DNA from: an uncultured Flavobacteriales bacterium
GTDB lineage: Bacteria; Bacteroidota; Bacteroidia; Flavobacteriales_D; Crocinitomicaceae
Assembly: GCA_913059205.1 (NCBI GenBank)
Contig: CAJXRM010000012.1
Location: forward strand, 1-45,700
Length of the DNA stretch: 45,700 nucleotides
Direction of reading: 5' to 3'
In this document: positions 34,998 through 42,221 of the stretch, piece by piece
Layout of the letters: the number at the start of each line of letters is the position of its first letter
Position numbering within the stretch: position 1 is the stretch's first letter
Made by a program: the position numbers and the translations under genes
Notes under the pieces: generated by a model
What the model was told of the DNA's origin: nothing
Seen by the model: only the letters and a program-made list of their open reading frames with translations
The model's database searches: none

Positions 34998-36290
34998 ATG
35001 AAGAAAATTTACATATTAGTATCTGTTATAATGGCATCTTCGGGTGCATTTGCGTTTAATGAAACACCAAACGTTGTCTCTAAGACGGTTGTTGATCAAA
35101 AAGCAGGAGTTGATATTACAATTACCGTTAATAGTAATGGTGCAATTGTGAAAGGAGCTTTGGTCAAAGTAGTTGCTGATAAAACGGTAATTGGTGCGGG
35201 AACGACTAATGAAAGTGGAACATTATCTCTTTCGATTCCAACTTATGGTGGTCAAATAGTTACTATAGAAGTGTATCATTCACTTTACAAAACAGACAAG
35301 CTAGCCGATATTAAATTGGAGAATGCAAAGTCATATAGTTTTAATTTGACAGCCAAAGGCGAATCAGCTGATGAGATTTCTCAAAATGCCGAGGCAAATG
35401 TTGCTAAAACACAGGAGCAAATTGAAAAGGAGAAAGCTGCTGCTATTGAAGCTGCAAAGCAAAAAGAGGAAGCAGTATTAAAGCAAAATGAACTTCAAGC
35501 TGAAAAGGAGAGAATAGAGAAAGAAAATGAGCTAAAAGCCAAAGAAGTTGAAGCTCAAAAAGCGGACGTTGCTTCTGCAGCACAAAAAGCCGAAGAAGAA
35601 CGCAAAGCAAATGAATTAAAGGCAAACGAGGCAAAAGCACAATTGGAAGCCGACTTGAAAGCGAGAGAAGCCGAAGCAGCGAAAAGAGCTGAAGAAGCTA
35701 AGTTAAGAGAGGCTCAAGCTGCTTCTACTCAAAAATTGGAGGAGGCGAAAAAGGAAAGCAAGGAGGCTGAAAAAGATGCGAATAAATCTCAAAAAGAGCA
35801 AGAAGAAGCACTAAAGGAAGCTGAAAAAGCAGCGAAAGAAAAAGAGCAAGCCGCGAAGGATGCTAAAGATGCTGCTAAAGACGAAACGGATAAGGCTGAA
35901 AAAGAGGCAAAAGAGGCTGAAAAGGCGGCTAAAGAAATTGAGGCGCAAAAGAAAGAAGCAGAGAAAAATGCGAAGGAGTTAGAAAAAGCACAGAAAGAAG
36001 CAGAAAAAGCCCAAAAGGAAGCAGAAAAAGCCCAAAAGGAGGCAGACAAAGCGGCTAAGCAAGCAGAAAAGTTTCAATCCGAAATGGCAAAAATAGAGGA
36101 GGCTCAGAAGAAAATTGATAAGGACAGAAAAAAACTTGATGACAAACAAAAAGACATCGAAAAAGACATGAAAAAAGGGAAAGATGTTGCGAAGGATCAA
36201 GAAAAATTAAACAGTTCTCGAACTAAATTAGACGAAAGTCAAAACAAACTCGATGAAAGTCGCAAAAAGTTATTGAAAAAAATGAAATAA
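34998..36290 (+). CDS. Secreted protein with Ig-like head and long charged coiled coil
   Basis: This is a 430-residue exported protein with a signal peptide (SGAFA|F) that is the only one here lacking Gln after the cut. Residues about 30-115 are a carboxypeptidase-regulatory-like beta domain (DITITVNSNGAIVKGALVKV). From about 125 to the end it is nearly pure Ala/Glu/Lys/Gln helix, with KEAEKAQKEAEKAQKEAD and a stretch of tandem 21-base repeats (35982-36044). There is no C-terminal anchor or sorting domain. This could be a TolA-like spacer or a single alpha-helix rod in the periplasm. A strong terminator follows. Function unknown. Confidence 0.85.
   Translation: MKKIYILVSVIMASSGAFAFNETPNVVSKTVVDQKAGVDITITVNSNGAIVKGALVKVVADKTVIGAGTTNESGTLSLSIPTYGGQIVTIEVYHSLYKTDKLADIKLENAKSYSFNLTAKGESADEISQNAEANVAKTQEQIEKEKAAAIEAAKQKEEAVLKQNELQAEKERIEKENELKAKEVEAQKADVASAAQKAEEERKANELKANEAKAQLEADLKAREAEAAKRAEEAKLREAQAASTQKLEEAKKESKEAEKDANKSQKEQEEALKEAEKAAKEKEQAAKDAKDAAKDETDKAEKEAKEAEKAAKEIEAQKKEAEKNAKELEKAQKEAEKAQKEAEKAQKEADKAAKQAEKFQSEMAKIEEAQKKIDKDRKKLDDKQKDIEKDMKKGKDVAKDQEKLNSSRTKLDESQNKLDESRKKLLKKMK
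35982..36044 (+). repeat. Three tandem 21-bp units in the coiled-coil gene
   Basis: Units at 35982-36002, 36003-36023 and 36024-36044 each encode EKAQKEA. The last two differ by a single base and the first by a few, showing recent in-frame duplication that lengthens the helix by exactly one heptad each. Confidence 0.9.
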
Positions 36291-36313
36291 CTTTTTTGAT
36301 TAATTAGATTTGA

Positions 36314-36342
36314 GGCGGTTGATAATTTCAATCGCCTTTTTT
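36314..36342 (+). terminator. Rho-independent terminator just before the EamA start codon
   Basis: GGCGGTTGA (36314-36322), loop TAATT, TCAATCGCC (36328-36336), then six T. The stem has nine pairs including one G-T. It ends only four bases before the ATG of the next gene at 36347. Confidence 0.88.
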
Positions 36343-36346
36343 AATT

Positions 36347-37261
36347 ATGGGAAGTAAAGCGAAGTTTTATATTCTTCTACACATAATAATTTTTATGTGG
36401 GGTTTTACAGGGATTTTAGGCAAACTAATTCCTTTGGATTCTTTATTTATTGTTTGGTACCGTGTTTTGATTGCATTTATTGTAATTGGCGGATTAATCA
36501 TTTTTCTTAAACGGCCATATAAACTTAATTCTAAGAAAGAGTTAATAGAACTGGCAATTACAGGCTGTGTTGTGGGACTTCATTGGCTTACATTTTACAT
36601 GTCAATTCAACTTTCCACGGCTTCGTTTGGTGTTCTTTGCATTTCCACAGCTACTTTTCATGTTTCGTGGTTAGAGCCAATCATTATGAAACGTCGATTT
36701 TCATGGGTTGAGTTTATTTTGAGTTTGATTGTAATTTTTGGAATATACTATGTCTGTGGTGATTTTTCAACAATAGATGTAATGGCCTTGTTTTATGGAT
36801 TACTCTCTGGTTTTCTAGCGGCATTGTTTGCCGTTTACAATGCCAAGTTGGTTAATTCAATGACTCCATTGAAAATTACACTTTATGAAATGTTGGCGGC
36901 ATTTGTACTGCTAAGTATAATAATACTCGCTCAAGGCAAAATGAGCAGTGAAATATTTATGATAGATGGAACTGCACTATTTTGGTTGTTGTTTTTAGGT
37001 GTTTTTTGCACCGCGTTTGCGTTTTATGCAATAGTGGACGTTGCAAAACATTTGGGCGCGTATACCGTTGCATTGAGTATAAATTTAGAACCCATTTATA
37101 CATTTATCCTTGCTATTTTTATTTTAAGCGAACACGAAGTGTTGAACACGCGGTTTTATATTGGATCATTGATTATTGTTTTAGTTCTTGTACTGAATGC
37201 GTTCGTAAAGTCAATCATTAAAAGAAAAAACAAACGATTAAATAAAATGTCGGAATCATAA
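36347..37261 (+). CDS. EamA/DMT family transporter
   Basis: This is a 304-residue inner-membrane protein with ten hydrophobic helices arranged as two EamA repeats. The first repeat begins LLHIIIFMWGFTGILGKLIP, a common start in Bacteroidota, with IVWYRVLIAF after it; the second runs from about residue 145 (ALFYGLLSGFLAALFAVYNA) to LSINLEPIYTFILAIF. DMT proteins export or import small metabolites; the substrate cannot be told. The start codon lies only four bases beyond a terminator hairpin, which is unusual. Confidence 0.9.
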   Translation: MGSKAKFYILLHIIIFMWGFTGILGKLIPLDSLFIVWYRVLIAFIVIGGLIIFLKRPYKLNSKKELIELAITGCVVGLHWLTFYMSIQLSTASFGVLCISTATFHVSWLEPIIMKRRFSWVEFILSLIVIFGIYYVCGDFSTIDVMALFYGLLSGFLAALFAVYNAKLVNSMTPLKITLYEMLAAFVLLSIIILAQGKMSSEIFMIDGTALFWLLFLGVFCTAFAFYAIVDVAKHLGAYTVALSINLEPIYTFILAIFILSEHEVLNTRFYIGSLIIVLVLVLNAFVKSIIKRKNKRLNKMSES

Positions 37262-37301
37262 AATTGTCCTGTTTTATACCGATAGAAAATTGCAATATTG
37301 T

Positions 37302-37309
37302 TATATTTG
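37302..37309 (+). promoter_or_regulatory. -7 promoter box TAnnTTTG for the universal stress gene
   Basis: TATATTTG, an exact match, 30 bases before the ATG at 37340. Confidence 0.5.
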
Positions 37310-37339
37310 TATTCAAAATAACCCTGCAAAACCAAAATT

Positions 37340-38161
37340 ATGAAAGCTAAAAGTTTTATTGTACCTCACGACTTTACTGATGTCGCGAATATCGCACTTC
37401 AACATGCAATTGCAACAGCAAGCCCATTGGGGGTAACAATCTATCTTCTTCATGTTGTAGCAAAGAATAAAGAAATCGCGGCGGCGGAAGAAAAGTTGAA
37501 TGCAATTATTAAAACTTTTGATGCATCTGTGACAATAATTCCATCTGTGAGAGTTGGGAATATTTTTGAAGATATCGGAGATTTTGCAGCTGAACATCAC
37601 GCGGAATTGATTTTTATGGGAACGCATGGAACTCATGGATGGCAACATTTAACGGGAATGAATGCGCTTAAAGTGATTACGCATTCTTCAGTACCATTTG
37701 TAATTGTTCAAGAAAAAACGATTAAAGAAACAGGATACGAAAACATTCTCGTTCCTCTTGATTTAAATAAAGAAACGAAGCAGAAATTAGCAATTGTGGC
37801 AAACCTTGCGAAGTACTTTAAATCGAAAGTGCATGTTGTAACACCTGAGGAAACAGATGAGTTCTTGAAGCGTCAAGTACTTGCAAACGTTAAGTTTGCA
37901 GAAAAGTATTTTTCTGAAAGAGATATTAATGTGACAACAACAGTATTGCCAAGCAGCGGATTTAACAATGAAGTATTGAAACATGCAATTGCAATCGAGG
38001 CAGATTTAATAGCAATTATGAATTTAAATAAAAACAATGTTTTGGGTGTGTTAACGGCAAATCATGAAGAATTTATAATTACAAACGAGGCGCGTATTCC
38101 AGCGTTGATAATGAATCCAATTGAAGGTGTAAATACGTTGTCAGTTGATTTTAACGGATAA
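37340..38161 (+). CDS. Tandem universal stress protein (UspA family)
   Basis: This is a 273-residue cytoplasmic protein with two Usp domains. Domain 1 (residues 1-137) starts KSFIVPHDFTDVANIALQHA and ends with the ATP-binding loop MGTHGTHGWQHLTGMNALKV followed by HSSVPFVIVQE. Domain 2 (about 138-273) starts ENILVPLDLNKETKQKLAIV and has a less clear nucleotide loop (MNLNKNNVLGVLTANHEEFI). Usp proteins help survival in stress or stationary phase. It has its own promoter and terminator, so it is a single-gene unit. Confidence 0.93.
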   Translation: MKAKSFIVPHDFTDVANIALQHAIATASPLGVTIYLLHVVAKNKEIAAAEEKLNAIIKTFDASVTIIPSVRVGNIFEDIGDFAAEHHAELIFMGTHGTHGWQHLTGMNALKVITHSSVPFVIVQEKTIKETGYENILVPLDLNKETKQKLAIVANLAKYFKSKVHVVTPEETDEFLKRQVLANVKFAEKYFSERDINVTTTVLPSSGFNNEVLKHAIAIEADLIAIMNLNKNNVLGVLTANHEEFIITNEARIPALIMNPIEGVNTLSVDFNG

Positions 38162-38182
38162 TTCAGTTTAATAAAATAGTGG

Positions 38183-38218
38183 AATCCCGATTGAATAATT
38201 TTCTATCGGGATTTTTTA
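38183..38218 (+). terminator. Rho-independent terminator after the universal stress gene
   Basis: AATCCCGAT (38183-38191), 13-base loop, ATCGGGATT (38205-38213), running into a stretch of T to 38217. Perfect nine-pair stem. Confidence 0.9.
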
Positions 38219-38304
38219 TTCTCCTAACTTTTCTCCAGCGTGTTAATTTTTTTGAGTACCGGTTTTAAAAGCATTTTTGTAGTTTTAAAGGAAAAACCCG
38301 AAAT

Positions 38305-38859
38305 ATGAAAATTGCATCTACCATAATCGTTTTGGCCTTACTCGTTCTACAGCCATCATTTGGTCAATCAATGGAAAAGACGGCAACACAAGTGCCGAAT
38401 GATTGGAAAGAGCTCAAAGGAGACAATTACTGGTTGATTTATCCCGAAGATTGGGAGCTTAACACTTCAGGACAAATGGGATCCACATTCGCTTTGTTGA
38501 GTCCAGTTTCATCTTCCAAAGACAAATTTAGAGAAAACGTGAACTTTATGATTCAAGATTTGTCAGGGTATAACATGAATCTAGAAGCCTTCGCCAAAGT
38601 GTCCGAAGAACAAGTAAAAACACTCGTAACCGACGGTGAACTCATAGAAAGCACATTAATTGTTGGCAATACATTAAACCATCAAAAAACCATTTTTACA
38701 GGTAAGCAAGGCATCTTTAATTTGATTTTCGAACAACACTATTGGGTTGAAAATGATAAAGCTTTTATATTGTCATTTACTTGCGAGGAAAGTCAACATG
38801 AGAAGTATAAAGAGGTAGGAGCGAAAATTTTAAATAGCTTTCAGTTATTTATTCGATAA
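38305..38859 (+). CDS. PsbP/DUF1795-like secreted protein
   Basis: This is a 184-residue exported protein (signal cut PSFG|Q). The body starts with WLIYPEDWELNTSGQMGSTF, the Phe/Trp-rich opening of PsbP-like and DcrB (DUF1795) proteins. It continues with ENVNFMIQDLSGYNMNLEAF and ends YKEVGAKILNSFQLFIR, as in that fold. Function in bacteria is unknown. A possible promoter (TTTG, 17 bases, CATTTTTG) lies upstream. The following hydrolase gene is 12 bases away, so the two may be one transcript. Confidence 0.8.
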   Translation: MKIASTIIVLALLVLQPSFGQSMEKTATQVPNDWKELKGDNYWLIYPEDWELNTSGQMGSTFALLSPVSSSKDKFRENVNFMIQDLSGYNMNLEAFAKVSEEQVKTLVTDGELIESTLIVGNTLNHQKTIFTGKQGIFNLIFEQHYWVENDKAFILSFTCEESQHEKYKEVGAKILNSFQLFIR

Positions 38860-38871
38860 CAGTTGCTGATC

Positions 38872-39549
38872 ATGAAATCTATTCTTCTTTTACACGGAGC
38901 GCTTGGAAGTAAAGCTCAATTCGCAGCCTTGACAAAGGAATTGGAGCAAACGAAAATCGTTTATTCATTTAACTTTGAAAGTCACGGAGGTAGCGGGGCG
39001 AAAGGTCCTTTTTCGATAGATAGTTTAGTAGAGAATGTACGGGACTTTATGGATCAAAACAAACTCGATAAAATTGATCTTTTTGGTTATAGCATGGGAG
39101 GATACGTGGCGTTAAAGTACGCGTTAAAATTTCCTGAGCGAATCGGAAAAATTAGCACTCTAGGAACAAAATTCGATTGGACTCCAGAGTCAGCTGCAAA
39201 TGAAATTAAACGACTAAATCCTGAGTTGATTGAGTTAAAAGTTCCGGTCTTTGCAAAACTCCTTAAAGCTGAGCATCATCCTGATGATTGGAAGGAATTA
39301 ATGAATAATACGGCCAATATGATGCTTGACCTCGGGAATGGTTCAGCTATGACTGAAGCGAATTTTAAAGAAATTTCATCACAAGTAATAATTTGTAGGG
39401 GATCAAATGATGAAATGGTAACGAAGGCCGAATCGTTGAAAGTTGTACAGTATTTGCAAAACGCCGATTATTTTGAATTGGAAAACACCCCGCATGCATT
39501 AGAAAAAGTGGAGCTTGACAAATTAGTAGCACTCTGCATTGAAGAGTAG
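38872..39549 (+). CDS. Alpha/beta hydrolase
   Basis: This is a 225-residue cytoplasmic enzyme of the alpha/beta hydrolase fold. The oxyanion region is LLLHGALGSKAQF, the nucleophile Ser is in LFGYSMGGYVAL, the acid is probably Asp in CRGSNDEMV, and the catalytic His is in ENTPHALEKV. The ATG at 38872 is preferred to a TTG three codons earlier. Its substrate is unknown; the closest general type is small esterases or haloperoxidase-like hydrolases. It is probably in one transcript with the preceding PsbP-like gene. Confidence 0.88.
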   Translation: MKSILLLHGALGSKAQFAALTKELEQTKIVYSFNFESHGGSGAKGPFSIDSLVENVRDFMDQNKLDKIDLFGYSMGGYVALKYALKFPERIGKISTLGTKFDWTPESAANEIKRLNPELIELKVPVFAKLLKAEHHPDDWKELMNNTANMMLDLGNGSAMTEANFKEISSQVIICRGSNDEMVTKAESLKVVQYLQNADYFELENTPHALEKVELDKLVALCIEE

Positions 39550-39575
39550 ACTCTTTTCACATAAAATTTAGTTAA

Positions 39576-40199
39576 ATGAATACTCAAGAAAGAAAGTCCC
39601 ATTGGGAAAAAATATATGAAACAAAAGCGTTAACAGAGGTAAGTTGGTTTCAACCTGTTCCTCAAACTTCTTTGAGTTTTATTGAAAAAGCATGCGTTCC
39701 AAAAGATGCAAAAATTATTGATGTTGGTGGTGGAGATAGTTTTTTAGTAGATCATCTTTTGGAGCTTGGTTACACTAATGTAACTGTTTTAGACATTTCA
39801 AACGCAGCGATTGTCAGAGCAAAACAACGGTTGGGTGAAAAAGCAAAACATGTAAATTGGATTGTGTCAGATATTACGCAATTTAAATCATTAGAACTTT
39901 ACGACCTTTGGCACGATAGAGCTGCGTTTCATTTTCTAAATAATGATGCAGATATTGAAGCTTATGTGCAGAGCGTAAAAACTCACACGAAAAGTGATGC
40001 TAAACTTATTGTTGGTACATTTTCGAAGGAAGGACCTTTAAAATGCAGCGGAATTGAAATTACCCAATATTCAGATAGGTCACTCGTGTCAATTTTTCAA
40101 GAAGATTGGGAAAATAACGAAGCGTTAACGGTCATGCACCCTACACCATTCAATACGGAACAAGCGTTTGTTTTTGTATCTTTTTCAAAAAGAGGTTGA
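39576..40199 (+). CDS. Class I SAM-dependent methyltransferase
   Basis: This is a 207-residue enzyme. The SAM-binding motif I is IIDVGGGDSFLVDHLLELGY, the acidic strand 2 end is VTVLDISNAAIVRAKQRL, and motif IV region is LYDLWHDRAAFHFL. This general pattern (WEKIYETKALTEVSWFQPVP at the N-terminus) is found in a family of Bacteroidota and proteobacterial methyltransferases often named trans-aconitate or thiopurine type. The target is unknown. It lies 26 bases after the hydrolase gene and might share its transcript. Confidence 0.9.
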   Translation: MNTQERKSHWEKIYETKALTEVSWFQPVPQTSLSFIEKACVPKDAKIIDVGGGDSFLVDHLLELGYTNVTVLDISNAAIVRAKQRLGEKAKHVNWIVSDITQFKSLELYDLWHDRAAFHFLNNDADIEAYVQSVKTHTKSDAKLIVGTFSKEGPLKCSGIEITQYSDRSLVSIFQEDWENNEALTVMHPTPFNTEQAFVFVSFSKRG

Positions 40200-40218
40200 T
40201 TATTAAGCAGTTAAACCA

Positions 40219-40226
40219 TATATTTG
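40219..40226 (+). promoter_or_regulatory. Promoter: -33 TTG and -7 TATATTTG
   Basis: TATATTTG is an exact -7 match, with TTG at 40196-40198 exactly 20 bases upstream. This is the best two-part Bacteroidota promoter in the window. It lies 19 bases before the ATG at 40246. Confidence 0.65.
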
Positions 40227-40245
40227 ATTTATAAAATCAACCATA

Positions 40246-40581
40246 ATGAAACGTTTTAAACTACTATTTTTTTCTGCCCTAGTGGCGTTAACTTTATTTT
40301 CGTGCAGTAAAAGCAACGATGAATTGCTCGTTGGTACTTGGCATGAAGTGGAAACAGGAGAATCCATTGTAAGCTATTCTGAGAATGGAACATATTCTTT
40401 TGATTATGACAATGGAAATTCTGAAACAGGTAAATGGAGAATTGAGGGAAAAACCTTATTTACAATTGTTGATGGCTCTGATGAAGAACTTGACGAAGAA
40501 ATTACGGTTCTAGATGAAACCAAATTAGTGGTGACCATTGGAGGAATGTTTCAAACTACGTACGAAAGAGAAATCGAATAG
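40246..40581 (+). CDS. Small lipocalin-like lipoprotein
   Basis: This is a 111-residue lipoprotein (lipobox LFSC, then SKSNDEL). The mature part begins LLVGTWHEVETGESIVSYSE and continues GTYSFDYDNGNSETGKWRIE, the GTW...G.W pattern of lipocalin-like (DUF4923/5640 type) domains. The SNDE stretch after the Cys resembles the acidic surface-export signal of Bacteroidota lipoproteins. Binding partner unknown. Confidence 0.85.
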   Translation: MKRFKLLFFSALVALTLFSCSKSNDELLVGTWHEVETGESIVSYSENGTYSFDYDNGNSETGKWRIEGKTLFTIVDGSDEELDEEITVLDETKLVVTIGGMFQTTYEREIE

Positions 40582-40630
40582 GGTTTTTTAACTTCGAAAG
40601 CAGTAACTTCATTGTTCAATTACTTTGAGC

Positions 40631-41215
40631 ATGGAAGAATTTTATAACTATTTGTCAGATTCGCTTTCCAAATCCGAAATCGATCAACTGTCGAAATTTC
40701 TTGTTGAAAAGAGAATAGGTAAGGGAGAAATACTTCTTCAAGCAGGAAGTGTTTGTAATCACTCCTTTTTTGTTGAAGAAGGATTATTGCGTTCTTTTTC
40801 AATAGACAAGCAAGGCAAAGAGCATGTGATTCAATTTGCTCCTGAAAACTGGATTATTTCAGATCGATCAAGTTTATTGTTTCAAGAACCTTCCGAATTT
40901 TTTATAGATGCAGTTGAAAACACAACTTTAATTATGTTTGATGAAGAGTTTGTTGTTAAGGCGAGTGAGCTTTCTGCAAAATACAGGTCATTTAATCAAA
41001 AAGCACTAAACAATCACATTCGGCATCAACAGAGAAGGATTAATCGTTTGCTAAGCGCTACTGCTGAGGAACGCTATTTGAACTTTATTCAGTTATATCC
41101 GAACATTACTTTGCGAGTGCCTCAATGGATGATAGCTTCATATTTAGGTATAACACCTGAAAGTTTAAGCCGTGTTAGAAAGGAATTGGCTCGGAAAAAC
41201 TTTATTCCGGGTTAA
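40631..41215 (+). CDS. Crp/Fnr family transcription regulator
   Basis: This is a 194-residue DNA-binding regulator. Residues about 20-120 are a cyclic-nucleotide-binding-type beta barrel (KGEILLQAGSVCNHSFFVEE, HVIQFAPENWIISDRSSLLF). Residues about 125-190 are a helix-turn-helix of the Crp type (QWMIASYLGITPESLSRVRK). It lacks the Cys cluster of Fnr and the conserved residues for cAMP, so the signal is unknown. The ATG at 40631 is preferred; a TTG two codons earlier lies within a TTACTTTG promoter-like string. The pirin gene is 73 bases downstream and is a likely target, as such pairs are common. Confidence 0.9.
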   Translation: MEEFYNYLSDSLSKSEIDQLSKFLVEKRIGKGEILLQAGSVCNHSFFVEEGLLRSFSIDKQGKEHVIQFAPENWIISDRSSLLFQEPSEFFIDAVENTTLIMFDEEFVVKASELSAKYRSFNQKALNNHIRHQQRRINRLLSATAEERYLNFIQLYPNITLRVPQWMIASYLGITPESLSRVRKELARKNFIPG

Positions 41216-41255
41216 TTTCTTATCATAGGTCAATGTGGCTAATTGAACATCACTC

Positions 41256-41263
41256 TATCTTTG
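41256..41263 (+). promoter_or_regulatory. -7 promoter box TAnnTTTG for the pirin gene
   Basis: TATCTTTG, exact, 25 bases before the ATG at 41289. Confidence 0.55.
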
Positions 41264-41288
41264 AATAACGATTTAAAAACAGAATGTT

Positions 41289-42167
41289 ATGAGCACAAAA
41301 AACATTGAATTTGTTATTCCACCTCGCCCTGCACATTTCGTAGGTGATGGTTTCAAAGTACATAATTTTATTCCAAGCTCTCATTATTTGAGCATGCAGC
41401 GTATGTCTCCATTTATTATGATGGATTATAACGCTCCAACCTATTTTCCTCCAACAAATACGCCAAGAGGCGTTGGAGTGCATCCACATCGTGGTTTTGA
41501 AACAGTAACAATTGCCTATAAAGGAAAAGTTGCGCACCATGATAGTTCTGGAAATAGCGGTATTATTGAACCGGGAGAAGTTCAATGGATGACTGCAGCA
41601 TCTGGAATTTTGCATAAAGAATACCACGAGAAAAAATTCAGTGAAGAAGGTGGCGATTTTCAAATGGTTCAATTGTGGGTTAATTTACCTGCAAAGGATA
41701 AAATGTCACAACCGAAATATCAAGGCTTAACAAAATCCGATATTCAAACCGTTATTTTGCCCAACAATGCAGGAACAATTAATGTCATCGCAGGAGATTA
41801 TTTGGGAACAAAAGGCGCTGCTAGTACGTTTACTCCAATATACTTGTTGGACGGAAAGTTGAACGACGGAGGAATTGCTAACTTCACTTTTCCAAGCAAT
41901 TACAATACAGCGGTGTTAGTAATAGAAGGTGAGGTAAAAGTGAACAATTCAGAAGTAACACCAACGGATCATTTTATTTTGATGAACAACGACGGAGAAA
42001 ACTTCACTGTTGAAGGGATTGGTAATGCAAAAATTTTGGTTTTGAGTGGGGAACCTATTAACGAGCCAATAGCAGCCCAAGGGCCATTTGTAATGAATAC
42101 GCGCGAAGAAATAATGCAAGCGATTCAAGATTACAATATTGGAAAGTTTGGCTTTTTAGAGGACTAA
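41289..42167 (+). CDS. Pirin family protein
   Basis: This is a 292-residue bicupin. The N-terminal cupin has the pirin signature HPHRGFETVTIAYKGKVAHH with HKEYHEKKF further on, supplying the metal ligands (three His and one Glu). The C-terminal half is the second cupin (IYLLDGKLNDGGIANFTFPS). Pirins are iron-binding; some have quercetinase activity and some act as regulators, so the role is open. Directly upstream is a Crp/Fnr regulator, a common combination. A perfect 13-pair terminator follows. Confidence 0.94.
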   Translation: MSTKNIEFVIPPRPAHFVGDGFKVHNFIPSSHYLSMQRMSPFIMMDYNAPTYFPPTNTPRGVGVHPHRGFETVTIAYKGKVAHHDSSGNSGIIEPGEVQWMTAASGILHKEYHEKKFSEEGGDFQMVQLWVNLPAKDKMSQPKYQGLTKSDIQTVILPNNAGTINVIAGDYLGTKGAASTFTPIYLLDGKLNDGGIANFTFPSNYNTAVLVIEGEVKVNNSEVTPTDHFILMNNDGENFTVEGIGNAKILVLSGEPINEPIAAQGPFVMNTREEIMQAIQDYNIGKFGFLED

Positions 42168-42171
42168 GTAA

Positions 42172-42201
42172 AAAGCCCCGACAATGTATTGTCGGGGCTT
42201 T
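42172..42201. terminator. Bidirectional Rho-independent terminator
   Basis: AAAGCCCCGACAA (42172-42184), loop TGTA, TTGTCGGGGCTTT (42189-42201). The stem is a perfect 13 pairs. Lying between the convergent pirin gene and lipoprotein gene, it has a good T-run on the minus strand and a short one on the plus strand. Confidence 0.9.
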
Positions 42202-42221
42202 CAAATTAATGTGGTTTAGGA

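Noticed and set aside
35789..36200. Long minus-strand open frames rich in Phe, Ser and Leu opposite the coiled-coil gene
   Set aside because: They are the complement of Lys/Glu/Ala codons; no signal, promoter or family pattern supports them.
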